Shown here piece after piece: positions 1-8,800 of a DNA stretch of 64,000 nucleotides; the first letter of the stretch is position 1, and each line of letters begins with the position of its first letter. Source of the DNA: an uncultured Mycobacterium sp. (GTDB lineage Bacteria > Actinomycetota > Actinomycetes > Mycobacteriales > Mycobacteriaceae); contig FLQS01000016.1 in assembly GCA_900078375.1 (NCBI GenBank), positions 45,012-109,011 on the forward strand, given 5' to 3'. Below the pieces are notes generated by a model, which did not search any database, was not told where the DNA came from, and saw only the letters and a list, made by a program, of their open reading frames with translations. Both the position numbers and the translations under genes were made by a program.

Positions 1-55
1 CGCGACTTTCGCGTCATATAACCTGACCGGCCACCGCCGCGCTGCACGTTAGACC

Positions 56-77
56 CCAAATTCAGACGTTCGGACGA
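56..77 (+). repeat. Direct repeat copy 1 with dyad box
   Basis: It matches 138-159 at 19 of 22 positions. The core reads TCAGACGTTCGGACGA, which fits TC-N3-CG-N2-CG-N3-GA. I infer a regulator binding site for the vWA-PP2C-kinase operon or for a divergent gene left of the window. Confidence 0.5.
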
Positions 78-137
78 ACGGCGCGAGCCAACCTCCCGCC
101 TACCTGCCAGTAACGGCGTGCCGCGTGGCCGGGCCGG

Positions 138-159
138 CCAAATTCATACGTTCGACCGA
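138..159 (+). repeat. Direct repeat copy 2 with dyad box
   Basis: Second copy of the repeat, 82 bp from the first. The core reads TCATACGTTCGACCGA and fits the same dyad pattern. It lies about 270 bp before the vWA start codon, farther than the boxes seen before other genes here. Confidence 0.5.
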
Positions 160-430
160 CGGCACCACGCGGCTGGTTCGGCAGGCGACTGCCGACAAGG
201 CCCCGGCGGGCAGAACTCTCCCAGCGGTCAAGGCAAAGTGACTCCGCACCAAGGCGATTCGTGTGGAGCAGAGTGGATTGATCGACAGCTCGGCGGCCGG
301 AACTCATCAAGCGCCGGAGACGTGCGTCTGGCAGCCTCATCGTCACCTGAACCGTTAGCGATGAATCCGGGCGGCGGCGATGAGAGGATCTGGCGGAAGT
401 ACCCATCCTATCGACGCAGTAAGGAGCGCC

Positions 431-1129
431 GTGTCTGACTTTTGGGCCGTCGAACTCAATGACGAGAACCCTGATCCCAGGGTGGCGTGTGTCGTGCTGT
501 GCGATGTGTCGGGCTCGATGAACGGGGACCCGATCGCGGCGCTCGAGCAGGGGTTCTCATCGTTCGTGCATTACCTGCACAACGACACACTGGCCAGCAA
601 GCGCGTCGAAGTGGCCGTCGTAACGTTCGGATCGGCTGCCACCGTGTTGGTGCCGATGCAGGAAGCACGCATGTTGCAGCCGGCCAGGTTTACCGCATCG
701 GGCACCACGAACATGGCCGCGGGGATCCACCTGGCACTGGACATTCTCGAGGATCGTAAACATGCCTACAAGGCAGCGGGGCTGCAGTACTACCGGCCCT
801 GGATCCTCATTCTGACCGACGGCAAACCTAATGTCGAGGGGTTTGACACTGCGGTCGCCCGGCTGAATGCCGCCGAAACAAGCAGAGGTGTCACGGTTTT
901 CCCGGTTGGTGCCGGGTCCGGCGTGGATTACCGGCAGCTGGGCCGGCTGTCGGTGCAGCGATCCCCGGCGCCACTCAATGGCTTGATGTACGAAGAGCTA
1001 TTCGAGTGGCTGTCCGCGTCGCTGAGCAATGTGTCCAATTCCACCGACTACGCCCGCAGCGACGAGGCCCTCGGCGCGATGGGCGACCGTATCAATTTGC
1101 CACCGGTGAGCGGCTGGACCAGCGCATGA
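431..1129 (+). CDS. TerY-like von Willebrand factor A domain protein
   Basis: A 232-residue, single-domain cytoplasmic vWA protein. The metal-ion-dependent adhesion site is complete: DVSGSM with Asp25, Ser27 and Ser29, a GTT stretch near residues 91-93, and LTDGKP with Asp130. I start at GTG 431 because AAGGAG sits just before it; an in-frame ATG at 380 has no such site. It overlaps the phosphatase gene by ATGA and heads a vWA-PP2C-kinase triad. In known TerY-P systems such vWA proteins are thought to act as metal-dependent scaffolds controlled by reversible phosphorylation. The family call is secure; the role in secretion is inferred from neighbours. Confidence 0.85.
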   Translation: MSDFWAVELNDENPDPRVACVVLCDVSGSMNGDPIAALEQGFSSFVHYLHNDTLASKRVEVAVVTFGSAATVLVPMQEARMLQPARFTASGTTNMAAGIHLALDILEDRKHAYKAAGLQYYRPWILILTDGKPNVEGFDTAVARLNAAETSRGVTVFPVGAGSGVDYRQLGRLSVQRSPAPLNGLMYEELFEWLSASLSNVSNSTDYARSDEALGAMGDRINLPPVSGWTSA

Positions 1130-2157
1130 CCCAGCCCGTCACCGGGGCGCGGGGTAGCTGGCAATGGGGCGTGTGTGGTGCGTCGGTCATCGGGTCCGAA
1201 CATGAACGGCGCGGTCTGGGCTGCGATGACGCCTACTGCTTCGGCGTCACCCGGGACTTCGTCGTGGCAGCCGTCGCCGACGGCGCGGGATCGGTCACCG
1301 GCACCTCGGCGTGGGGTGCGTACACGGCTTGTCAGAGTGTGCTGGCGAACGCAATGCGGACCCGATTTATTGATGAATTCCGACGCAGCACAGCAGAAGA
1401 AGCTGAGCAGATGCTGCGGGCGCTGTTCGAGAAGGCCACCGACCATGTCCACGCCCAGGCGCAGTTCTTCGGGCTGGAGAGCGCAAAGCTGGCCACGACG
1501 CTATGCGTCGCCCTCGCTGATCGCGATCACGCCGCCTTCGGCCAGATCGGTGACGGCGTCATCGCCACACAGACCGAGGAGCGCATCGAGACGTTGTTAA
1601 TCGAGGACAAGGACGACTACCAAAACGCCACATGGTTCCTGCAGTCCGAGGGCGCGTTCGAAGAATCCTTCCGGACCGTGGTGCGCCCGGCAGTGACGGC
1701 GTTCGCACTCAGCACCGACGGAATGACCTACAAGATCACCAATGTCGCCAGCGGCGAACCGTACCAACCGTTCTTTCGTGGCTCCTGGGAACGGGTCCGT
1801 GCCGGGGCCAACTCGGCCAACTTCGCCTCTCTGTTGCGCAGCATCGAGGACGACCAGACCGGCGACGACAAGACCATGGTTCTGGCCACCCTGCGTTGGG
1901 AAGACGACGACTACTATCCCAGCCCAGCACCAATCACCAAGATGACAGCCAGTTCGCCCACCCCGCCCACCCTCCATACGAATGTGCCTGCCGCTCAAAC
2001 GGTCCCAACCGAACCTGCGCCACCGACACCGGAAGCCGCCGCTCCGACCCCTGACTCGGCGCCGCCGCCGGGCGACGCCGCCCCGATCGAGCCCGACACC
2101 ACCCCGATCGACAGGCCAACCGGCCGTCCGCGGCTCTTTCGGCGGTCTGAGAGGTGA
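1126..2157 (+). CDS. PP2C-family serine/threonine phosphatase
   Basis: 343 residues. The PP2C metal-binding motifs are visible: DDAY at residues 34-37, VADGAGS with Asp52-Gly53, a GQIGDG motif mid-protein, ALSTDG, and a closing GDDKT motif. After about residue 265 there is a proline/alanine-rich tail with no obvious fold. The start ATG overlaps the stop of the vWA gene, and the stop overlaps the GTG of the kinase gene, so the three are very likely translated together. As the phosphatase of a TerY-P-like triad it would dephosphorylate the partner vWA protein, the kinase or FHA ligands. The FHA domain of the EssC-like ATPase in this locus is a natural reader of such phosphates; that link is inference. 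Confidence 0.9.
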   Translation: MTQPVTGARGSWQWGVCGASVIGSEHERRGLGCDDAYCFGVTRDFVVAAVADGAGSVTGTSAWGAYTACQSVLANAMRTRFIDEFRRSTAEEAEQMLRALFEKATDHVHAQAQFFGLESAKLATTLCVALADRDHAAFGQIGDGVIATQTEERIETLLIEDKDDYQNATWFLQSEGAFEESFRTVVRPAVTAFALSTDGMTYKITNVASGEPYQPFFRGSWERVRAGANSANFASLLRSIEDDQTGDDKTMVLATLRWEDDDYYPSPAPITKMTASSPTPPTLHTNVPAAQTVPTEPAPPTPEAAAPTPDSAPPPGDAAPIEPDTTPIDRPTGRPRLFRRSER

Positions 2158-3530
2158 ACCTGGGGCTTGGGACCGGCCAGTCGGTCACGCTCGGGCCGGC
2201 ACTGGCCAAAGCCGGCGAAGGCACGATCTATGACGTCGTCGGGCGGCCAGATTGGGCTGCCAAGGTGTTTCATCAGACCCTGCCCAATCTTGACCACAAA
2301 CTCGCCAAAGTCGCCGCGATGACCCAGGCATCACCCGAGGGAGCGATCCAGCCGAACGGCTTCGCCGTACTGACTTGGCCTATCAGCACTCTCAGCGACA
2401 CGCATGGCCTGGTGGGGTACGTCATGCCTAAGATCGCAACCGCGACGTCGGTGGAAATCCATGCGCTGAGCAACCCGTCGAATAGGCGTGATCCACCGCC
2501 AAACGCTCCGCAGTGGGTCAAGCACGCCACCTGGGACCATTTGGTCAACGTCGCAGCGAACCTCTGCCTGGCTGTCGAGGTTGTCCATTGGGTCGGGGCG
2601 GTGATCGGCGACTTTCAGGAGCGCAACATCCTGGTCTCCGACACCACCGAGGTGACCCTCGTCGACTGCGACTCAATGCAGTTCACCGATCCGGCCGGTC
2701 GGCAGTATCTGTGCACGGTCGGCAGGCCTGAATTCACCGCGCCCGAGCTGGCCGGCATCGACCTGCACACCCAGCCACGAAGCCAGGCCTCGGACCTGTT
2801 TGCGTTGGCCATCCACATCCACCAACTGCTGATGGGCGGCAACCATCCGTTCCTGCGCGGCGAATGGACAGGGCCAGGGGAACAGCCGGCCGCGTTGGCA
2901 CTAGCTCGCAACGGCGATTGGGCCGGCGGCCCGTCTTCACAGCTGCGCACTCATCCGATGGCTCCGCCAGTGACGTTCCTGCCGGGCGAGATCCAACAAT
3001 ATTTCTATCGCGCGTTCACCGCGGGCGCGGTGGATCCCAACCACCGGCCGACCGCCGGGCAGTGGCGAGACGCGCTGCAACGGATCGCGGTCACCACGTG
3101 CCGCACAGGGCGGCATCAGATCCCGACGTCGTGTGCTGCGTGCCCGTGGTGCGCCATCGACGAAGCACGACAAGCCCGCCGCGGCGAAGGACCCGGCTTT
3201 CGCACCGCACCGAACACGGTGATGACGCCACCGAGCACCGGACCGATTCGCCAAGGCGGCGCGCCCCCGCCCCAACCGAAGATCGGCGGAATGAGCGCGC
3301 GCACTTTGACCATTGTTCTGATCGTGCTCGGCGTGCTCGCCGTCGCGTTGTCGGCATTCATCGCCTGGGCGTTGATCAGCGGTAGATCAACAACATTCGG
3401 AGCGCCGGCACCGAGATCGATCAGCGTCTCGGTGTCGCGACCGTGCGTCGCAGGGGACTGTCAGTGGGAAGAAACGTTGCGCTGTTCGGAGGCGTTGTTG
3501 AGCGCGGATTGGCCCAACCCGTCGATCTGA
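2154..3530 (+). CDS. Divergent protein kinase-like membrane protein of the TerY-P triad
   Basis: 458 residues. The N-terminal half resembles a minimal protein kinase: loop KAGEGTIYDV, Lys37 in AAKVF, catalytic segment GDFQERNILV (Asp153, Asn158) and DCD (171-173) in place of DFG. The usual HRD is absent, so activity may be atypical. Residues about 316-335 hold a four-cysteine cluster (CRTG...CAACPWC) likely to bind zinc, followed by one membrane helix near 383-407 and a short tail with two cysteines. The start GTG overlaps the phosphatase stop. The last 70 bases run across the 3' end of the WXG100 gene on the other strand, so the tail may be a recombination product. Family placement is good; substrate unknown. 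Confidence 0.8.
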   Translation: MNLGLGTGQSVTLGPALAKAGEGTIYDVVGRPDWAAKVFHQTLPNLDHKLAKVAAMTQASPEGAIQPNGFAVLTWPISTLSDTHGLVGYVMPKIATATSVEIHALSNPSNRRDPPPNAPQWVKHATWDHLVNVAANLCLAVEVVHWVGAVIGDFQERNILVSDTTEVTLVDCDSMQFTDPAGRQYLCTVGRPEFTAPELAGIDLHTQPRSQASDLFALAIHIHQLLMGGNHPFLRGEWTGPGEQPAALALARNGDWAGGPSSQLRTHPMAPPVTFLPGEIQQYFYRAFTAGAVDPNHRPTAGQWRDALQRIAVTTCRTGRHQIPTSCAACPWCAIDEARQARRGEGPGFRTAPNTVMTPPSTGPIRQGGAPPPQPKIGGMSARTLTIVLIVLGVLAVALSAFIAWALISGRSTTFGAPAPRSISVSVSRPCVAGDCQWEETLRCSEALLSADWPNPSI

Positions 3531-3733
3531 TTCTGGGCGTCGAGCAGCGCCTTCTTGTGCTGGGGCCACCAATCGTGCACGAACGTCTGAGCGTCCTTGC
3601 CGTCCCAGACTGACGTCAAGGACTGAACTACCTTGTCGATCTGCGAGACCAGGTTGCCGATGTTGGCGGCCTGAGACTTGAGCTGACGGCCGGTACTCTC
3701 GACGGCTTCGACGTCCATCCCCATACGTGCCAT
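3461..3733 (-). CDS. WXG100-family protein (EsxA/EsxB-like)
   Basis: 90 residues, the usual WXG100 size, predicted helix-turn-helix hairpin with Trp43-Asp-Gly45 at the turn. WXG100 proteins are exported as dimers by type VII secretion motors. The start ATG 3733 is preceded by AGGAGGG at good spacing; an earlier in-frame start lacks one. The body closely resembles the N-terminal part of the fusion protein at 14913-15686, especially the segment ending QSALNNASEQR, so the two are recent paralogues. It lies 136 bp downstream of the DUF6777-like gene and may have its own promoter, since a half-match of the dyad box lies at 3831-3841. A short YxxxD/E export signal is not obvious at the C-terminus. 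Confidence 0.85.
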   Translation of the reverse strand: MARMGMDVEAVESTGRQLKSQAANIGNLVSQIDKVVQSLTSVWDGKDAQTFVHDWWPQHKKALLDAQNQIDGLGQSALNNASEQRNVSSH

Positions 3734-3869
3734 TGGTGATTGCCCTCCTAGTTGGATCCGGCCATGGTTGATCGGGTTGGCACGACTGTAGGGCACCGCT
3801 GAGTTGCGTTACGAGGGATTGTCGGTGGATTCATCCGAATGACGTACACCGCCTCGCGCCTGGCTTTGG

Positions 3870-4802
3870 TCAAGGGCGGGCGGGGCCCGCCTGATTCGCT
3901 GTGATGGGGTCGGGCAGGCCGAAAGCCGGCCCAGCTGCGCCCAGGTCTATGGTGTCGCCGACGCTGTGGGATACCGGCTGACCTGACACCAGGTCGGTGA
4001 GGGTGAGGCTTCCCAATGGCGTCGTCGGCGCTGGATCACTGAACGACGACGGCCCCTTCGTATAGGCGATCGCCACGACGTTCTCGGGGTTGTAGCCGGG
4101 CCACGGCGTTCCGGTTGGCGTCAGCGTCGTGAAGCTGATGTTGGCCGGCGGGGTGAGCGGATGTGCTCCCGCACAACGCAACCGGGGAACACCGGCCGGG
4201 TCGATCATCACCGCGGTGCCAGCCTGCAGAACGGCCTGTGTTCGGGAGGGTATACCGTCGGAGCCATACCCGTGGGAAGTCACCCAGGTGTCAACCGTCA
4301 GGACAGCCGGCGTCAGTGTGTTCAAGTAGAACGGGATCTGTTCGGGCCGCAGGCCTTCCACCTGCGCCCAGGCCTTCGCCCGGCCGCTGTGAGCGTCCAG
4401 GAAGTTGGCCAAGCCGGGTGCGTCACACGGCACGGGTTGGTCGATGGCACCGTACAACCCGGGATGCGCCCCCGACACCAACCGCACTGCCCGGTCCGGA
4501 GACACTGCTAAGCCGGTGGTGGCCGTCTGGATTGCCTGCATTGCTGCCGGGGACACCGCCACCGTCGGGATCGCCGGCGCGGTCACGAATGATTCGGTGC
4601 CAGGGCTGTTGGCCGCAATCAGAGCAGCCGTGACGCGGTCTGGGCCGTGATCGTCGAAGATCGTCTCACGTTCGGTGAGGACGATTCCGACCAGAGTCGC
4701 CAGCACTACTGCGGTCAGCACGACGGCAGCTACCGCGAGGACGGTACTCGCCCGCGGCGATGTCGGCGGGGCGGAGTTAGGGTCGGACCAGCCGGAGTTC
4801 AC
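3870..4802 (-). CDS. DUF6777-like membrane-anchored protein
   Basis: 310 residues: a short cytoplasmic start, one membrane helix around residues 18-45, then an extracytoplasmic domain. That domain has landmarks I associate with actinobacterial DUF6777: GLYG near the start, a cysteine in PVPCDAP, LTPAVLTVDTWVTSHGY, QAVLQAGTAVMID, and LRCAGAHPLTPP with a second cysteine, probably a disulfide pair. Function unknown in the family as far as I know. The GTG start overlaps the stop of the WXG100-hydrolase fusion, so both are translated from one message. A partner, receptor or immunity role for that fusion is possible but unproven. Confidence 0.7.
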   Translation of the reverse strand: MNSGWSDPNSAPPTSPRASTVLAVAAVVLTAVVLATLVGIVLTERETIFDDHGPDRVTAALIAANSPGTESFVTAPAIPTVAVSPAAMQAIQTATTGLAVSPDRAVRLVSGAHPGLYGAIDQPVPCDAPGLANFLDAHSGRAKAWAQVEGLRPEQIPFYLNTLTPAVLTVDTWVTSHGYGSDGIPSRTQAVLQAGTAVMIDPAGVPRLRCAGAHPLTPPANISFTTLTPTGTPWPGYNPENVVAIAYTKGPSSFSDPAPTTPLGSLTLTDLVSGQPVSHSVGDTIDLGAAGPAFGLPDPITANQAGPARP

Positions 4803-5812
4803 TGTGACGGTGATACGTCGACCACGGTGCCTTGGAACTTCTGCATGCTGGCCTTGACGTCGGTGAACCGAGGATCCGACGACTTGTCGAAGTCCTTGGC
4901 CACATCGTCATACAGCAGAGTGTGGTTGTAGTTCGTGTCGCTTAGCTCTCGAAACGGCACATCGGATCGGGACTCGAATACCGAGTTGTCGGGCGACGGG
5001 AACTGATTGGCAAGACCGACGATCGCGGTGAACAGACTGACGCCCGGCACTTCGGTGTTGACCGAATGCACTATGGAGCCCGATGCGGGTACCAGGTCAG
5101 GGACACCCTCAGAAGTATCGCCGTGCAGATGCACAGTCTGGACGCCGTTGAGGTCGGGAGTGACGATGGGCGACCCGTAGGTCACCAGATTGGTGACATG
5201 GAACCCCAACCCGTTGGCCTGCGCCGCGACGTTCTGAGCGTCGATTCCGCCCTGGCTGAATCCCACCAGCATGATGTCGGTCTTGGCGCCGTCGGGAGAA
5301 CCCTTCAGTGCCTCGCGAATTCGGGCGATCACGGCCGGGTCTGTTTTCCCGTCCAGCAGCGGAACGTTGCGTTCCAGCGTGCGGTTGTCGGTGGTGTTCA
5401 TGCCCTGGAAGTAGACGATCAGGCGGGTCTTGCCGTCGGCGCCGAGGACTTTCTCGATGCGAACCCCGTCACCCACTTTGTTGTAGTTGTCGATATGCGC
5501 GAAGAGCTGTGCAGTCCCCACCGGCGCCGCCACGCCCAACCTGGCTCCGGCGGTGTTGCTGACCTGTTCCTGCTCTTGGGCGTTGCGGCGCAGGCTGGCC
5601 GCACCATCGCGTAACGCCGACACCGCCGCTTTCACACTGGGCTGCGCCACGCCGGTCCATTGTGATCGGAACCGATCGGAGTCGATACCCCACCACGGGC
5701 CGGTGACCGACGAATTCACCGCCTTGGCGGTGCCCTCGAGGGCACTCGCCACACTGTCGAACTGTGTTGCCGCCGAACGCAAATACTCGACGTCGGCACC
5801 GCTATAGGCCAT
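4799..5812 (-). CDS. WXG100-alpha/beta-hydrolase (lipase-like) fusion protein
   Basis: 337 residues. The first ~100 are a WXG100/LXG-like helical hairpin with Trp-Trp-Gly at the turn and a glutamine/alanine-rich second helix. The rest is an alpha/beta-hydrolase: MLVGFSQGG carries the nucleophile Ser186 in a GXSXG elbow, followed by LVTYGSPIV typical of lipases and cutinases, and a DTSEGVPDLVP region likely to hold the acid. No signal peptide is present, as expected for a type VII substrate. It lies 17 bp downstream of the FHA-EssC-like ATPase gene and overlaps the DUF6777-like gene by GTGA. I infer a secreted lipase or esterase effector of this system. Confidence 0.8.
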   Translation of the reverse strand: MAYSGADVEYLRSAATQFDSVASALEGTAKAVNSSVTGPWWGIDSDRFRSQWTGVAQPSVKAAVSALRDGAASLRRNAQEQEQVSNTAGARLGVAAPVGTAQLFAHIDNYNKVGDGVRIEKVLGADGKTRLIVYFQGMNTTDNRTLERNVPLLDGKTDPAVIARIREALKGSPDGAKTDIMLVGFSQGGIDAQNVAAQANGLGFHVTNLVTYGSPIVTPDLNGVQTVHLHGDTSEGVPDLVPASGSIVHSVNTEVPGVSLFTAIVGLANQFPSPDNSVFESRSDVPFRELSDTNYNHTLLYDDVAKDFDKSSDPRFTDVKASMQKFQGTVVDVSPSQ

Positions 5813-5829
5813 TTCTGCCTCCCTGAGGT

Positions 5830-8800
5830 CTAGATAGTTGGCTGGGCGACATGAAGCCAGGTTCCCTTACCACGCTCGATCAGAATCCCGCGGCCTGGCG
5901 GGAAGTAGCTGCCGTGCACGTGCCCGATGGAGGTACTCAACAAGCTGTCGGTGTCGGTGCCGTCGGGTGCCAGCACAATTCCACGGCGCGCCGACTTGAA
6001 CGGCTGGGCCAATTGCCACGCCTGGCTCCACGAGGACACCCCCGATTCGCCCACCACGAAAACCGAAGCGTCGTTGAGGGTTTTCACCAGCCGCGTCAGG
6101 TCGTTCTCCGCTTCCGTACCGCCGAAGTCGGCCACCGATTCGATCACCACCATGAGAGTCGTGGCCGCGTCGCCAGGGAGTCGGGCCATCAATTCATTGG
6201 CGTACTCAGCAACCCGCGCGGGACCGACGACCACATCGTCCCACTCGCCGGCCCCGGTCGCCGTAGAAGCCGCGGGAGCCAAATACACAAGCCGGATACC
6301 GGGGTTCGCCCGCCGCACTGCCTGGGCCAGCGTCATCACGGCGGTGGTCCGTCCACTGCCTGGCGGCCCAGTCACCATGAACACACCATGCGGGTTGACC
6401 CCGACCGGCTCCAGCGTCTCATTGGCGAGGCCGATAGCAGGGCTGCCGGGTGCCGCGGTCGCAGGCAAGGCATAGAGCGGTATCTGCTCCGCCAGCCGAA
6501 CGATCGGCTCAGGTTCTTGAAATCCCTTCTCGTGCATGGCTTCAGCCAGGTGTGCGATTGCGCGGCCCTGGACCGCGGTATTGGCGTCACCGCCGAATAC
6601 CGCTACCTGTACCTCTTGCCCGTCCATGACTCCACGGCCGGGTGGTGACGCAGCCGACAGCACGTCAAAGGACACACCCGCTAGTCCGTAGTCGTCATCG
6701 GAGGCAAGCCGTAGCACCAGCCGACGTTGGATGGTCGATGACAACGACGCCGACAGCGCGCCCGGCCGATCGGCCGTGACGATCACATGGATTCCCAGCA
6801 TCCGGCCGTCGGCGGCGAGCTGGGTGAACATCCCGAAGTAGGGAGAGCGAGAAGCGTGCTCGTAGGCTTCGCGGAATGCCCCGATACTGTCGACCAGCAG
6901 CAAGATGCGCGGCTCGGGTTCGCCTGTGAGTTGGCGGTATTGGGCGATGTCGGAGGCGTGCGCCCGACTGAATTTCGCCGACCGTTCGTCGAGCAGCGCC
7001 GTCAACCGGCGCAGCACCCGGCCGATCCGTTCGTCGTCGGAAGCATCAACGATCGCGGCAACGTGCGGCAGCCCGTCGAGCATGCGCAAGCTGCCTGATC
7101 CGAAATCAAAGCCGTACACATGCACCGGCGCGCCGCCGGGCGCGAGCGCCGCCGACACCGCCAGGGTCCGCAACACGGTCGACTTGCCGGAGCCGCCGGT
7201 GCCGATGATTGCCATGTTGCCGTCGCGGTCCGGGTTGAACACCCCGAGCCGCTGGGCCTGGGCATCAGGCCAGTCGGCCTGACCGATCACCAGTTGTTCG
7301 TCGTGTGCAAAACCGGCCAATTTTTCCAACGCGTATACCGGTGCCAGCGGCGGCAACCAGGGACGGCGCGGCGCGGCGATCGCCAGCGCTTCGGTCGCCG
7401 ACCGAATCGTGGCGACAATGCGTCTGATATCGGTCGGCCCACCGACGTTGCGGGCTGCCGCTACCGACGTCAGCCACTGCCTCCGGCGGCCGAACACAAA
7501 CTCGCACACGTCGATCGATGCCTGCTGGGGCTCGTCACTGGAGACCCCACCGACATAGCCGGACTGAAAGACAGTCAGCCGTCCTGGACCGGTCTTCGCG
7601 ACGGCACGCCCGGGCACCCCGAGCGGAAAGTGAGCAGCAAGGGGATCCTCGATAACGTCGACGGAGTCGTCGGCGTCGTTGAGTCGCAGCGCGATCCGCA
7701 GATTCGTATTGGCGCGCAGGTTGTCCTTGATCACCCCGGCCGGACGCTGGGTGGCCAGGATCAGGTGCAGACCGAGGGAGCGACCGCGCTGCGCGACGTC
7801 GATGACACCATCGACGAATTCGGGTACCTCACTGACCAGAGCCGCGAACTCGTCGACGATGATGATCAGACTCGGCGGGGTGTCAGGGTCACCTGACTGC
7901 TCCAACGTCACCAGATCCTTGGCGCCCTTGAGGTTCAGCAACTCCTCACGGCGACGAATCTCGGCGCGCAGCGACGTCAGCGCGCGCCGCACCAGATGCG
8001 GCGACAAGTCCGTGACGAGCCCCACGGTGTGGGGCAGGTGCACGCAGTCGGCGAATGCCGCGCCGCCCTTGTAGTCCACGAACAAGAACGTGACCCGGTC
8101 GGGACTGTGCGCGGCGGCCATTCCCAGAACCCAGGTTTGCAAGAACTCGCTCTTACCCGAACCGGTTGTCCCGCCCACGAGTGCGTGCGGGCCGTGCTCG
8201 CGGAGGTCGAGATGGAAGTCGGCAGTGCCGGTCGAGCCGACCAACGCCCGCAGTGTGATCGGCTGCCCCGACGGCTGGTTGCGCGGACGCCGCGCCGAGA
8301 CCGACTCATTGGCCAACCAGTCCCGGGTGACGGTCGCCGGGTCGCCGGCCAGTCCGGCGCCGGCCAACGTCACATACGAGACCGAGCGCGGCAGGTCGGT
8401 CTCGTCCTCGACAGCCGCCCCGACATCGACAACCGGGGCCAGCAGCAGCGCGACCTGGACGGAATCCGGGATATCGAGCGTCTCGCAGGCGATCGGGAAC
8501 GTATGGCGGCCGCGGCGCACCTCGCCGACGGTCGAGCCGGCTGTCGCGTTGTCCACCAGCAGGAACGTCCGACAGGCTGCGGGCAGGCTGGTGACCTCGG
8601 TGGCCACCCAGATGACGTGCACCCCCACCGTTGCCCCGTGTTCAGCCAGTCGGGTCAAGCGGGGCCGGTCGATGGGGGCGGTGTCTTCCACGACAACCAC
8701 CACCGCAGGCAGCACACCTTGGGGCGGACCGTCCGAACTGATCGTGTCCTCACTGATCACCCCAAAGACCGGGGCGGCCGTGTCAATCGACTCCCGGCGC

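Larger units (their letters stand above)
1..430. other. Intergenic leader without a convincing gene
   Basis: I see no supportable gene before the GTG at 431. The short open frames here have no ribosome binding site and low-complexity composition. The stretch holds two copies of a 22-bp direct repeat (56-77 and 138-159), each containing the 16-bp dyad box found across this locus. A good ribosome binding site (AAGGAG, 421-426) closes the region. Confidence 0.6.

Noticed and set aside
34..52. GC-rich self-complementary stretch near the left edge as a terminator
   Set aside because: Arms are short and imperfect and no T run follows; too little to call.
118..438. Open frame of 106 codons before the vWA gene
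   Set aside because: No ribosome site, low-complexity arginine/glycine composition, and it overlaps the well-supported vWA start in another frame.
600..640. Dyad-box-like ACGTTCGG inside the vWA gene
   Set aside because: It lies in coding sequence and does not keep the flanking TC and GA; also isolated hits in recB and treS coding sequence look like chance.
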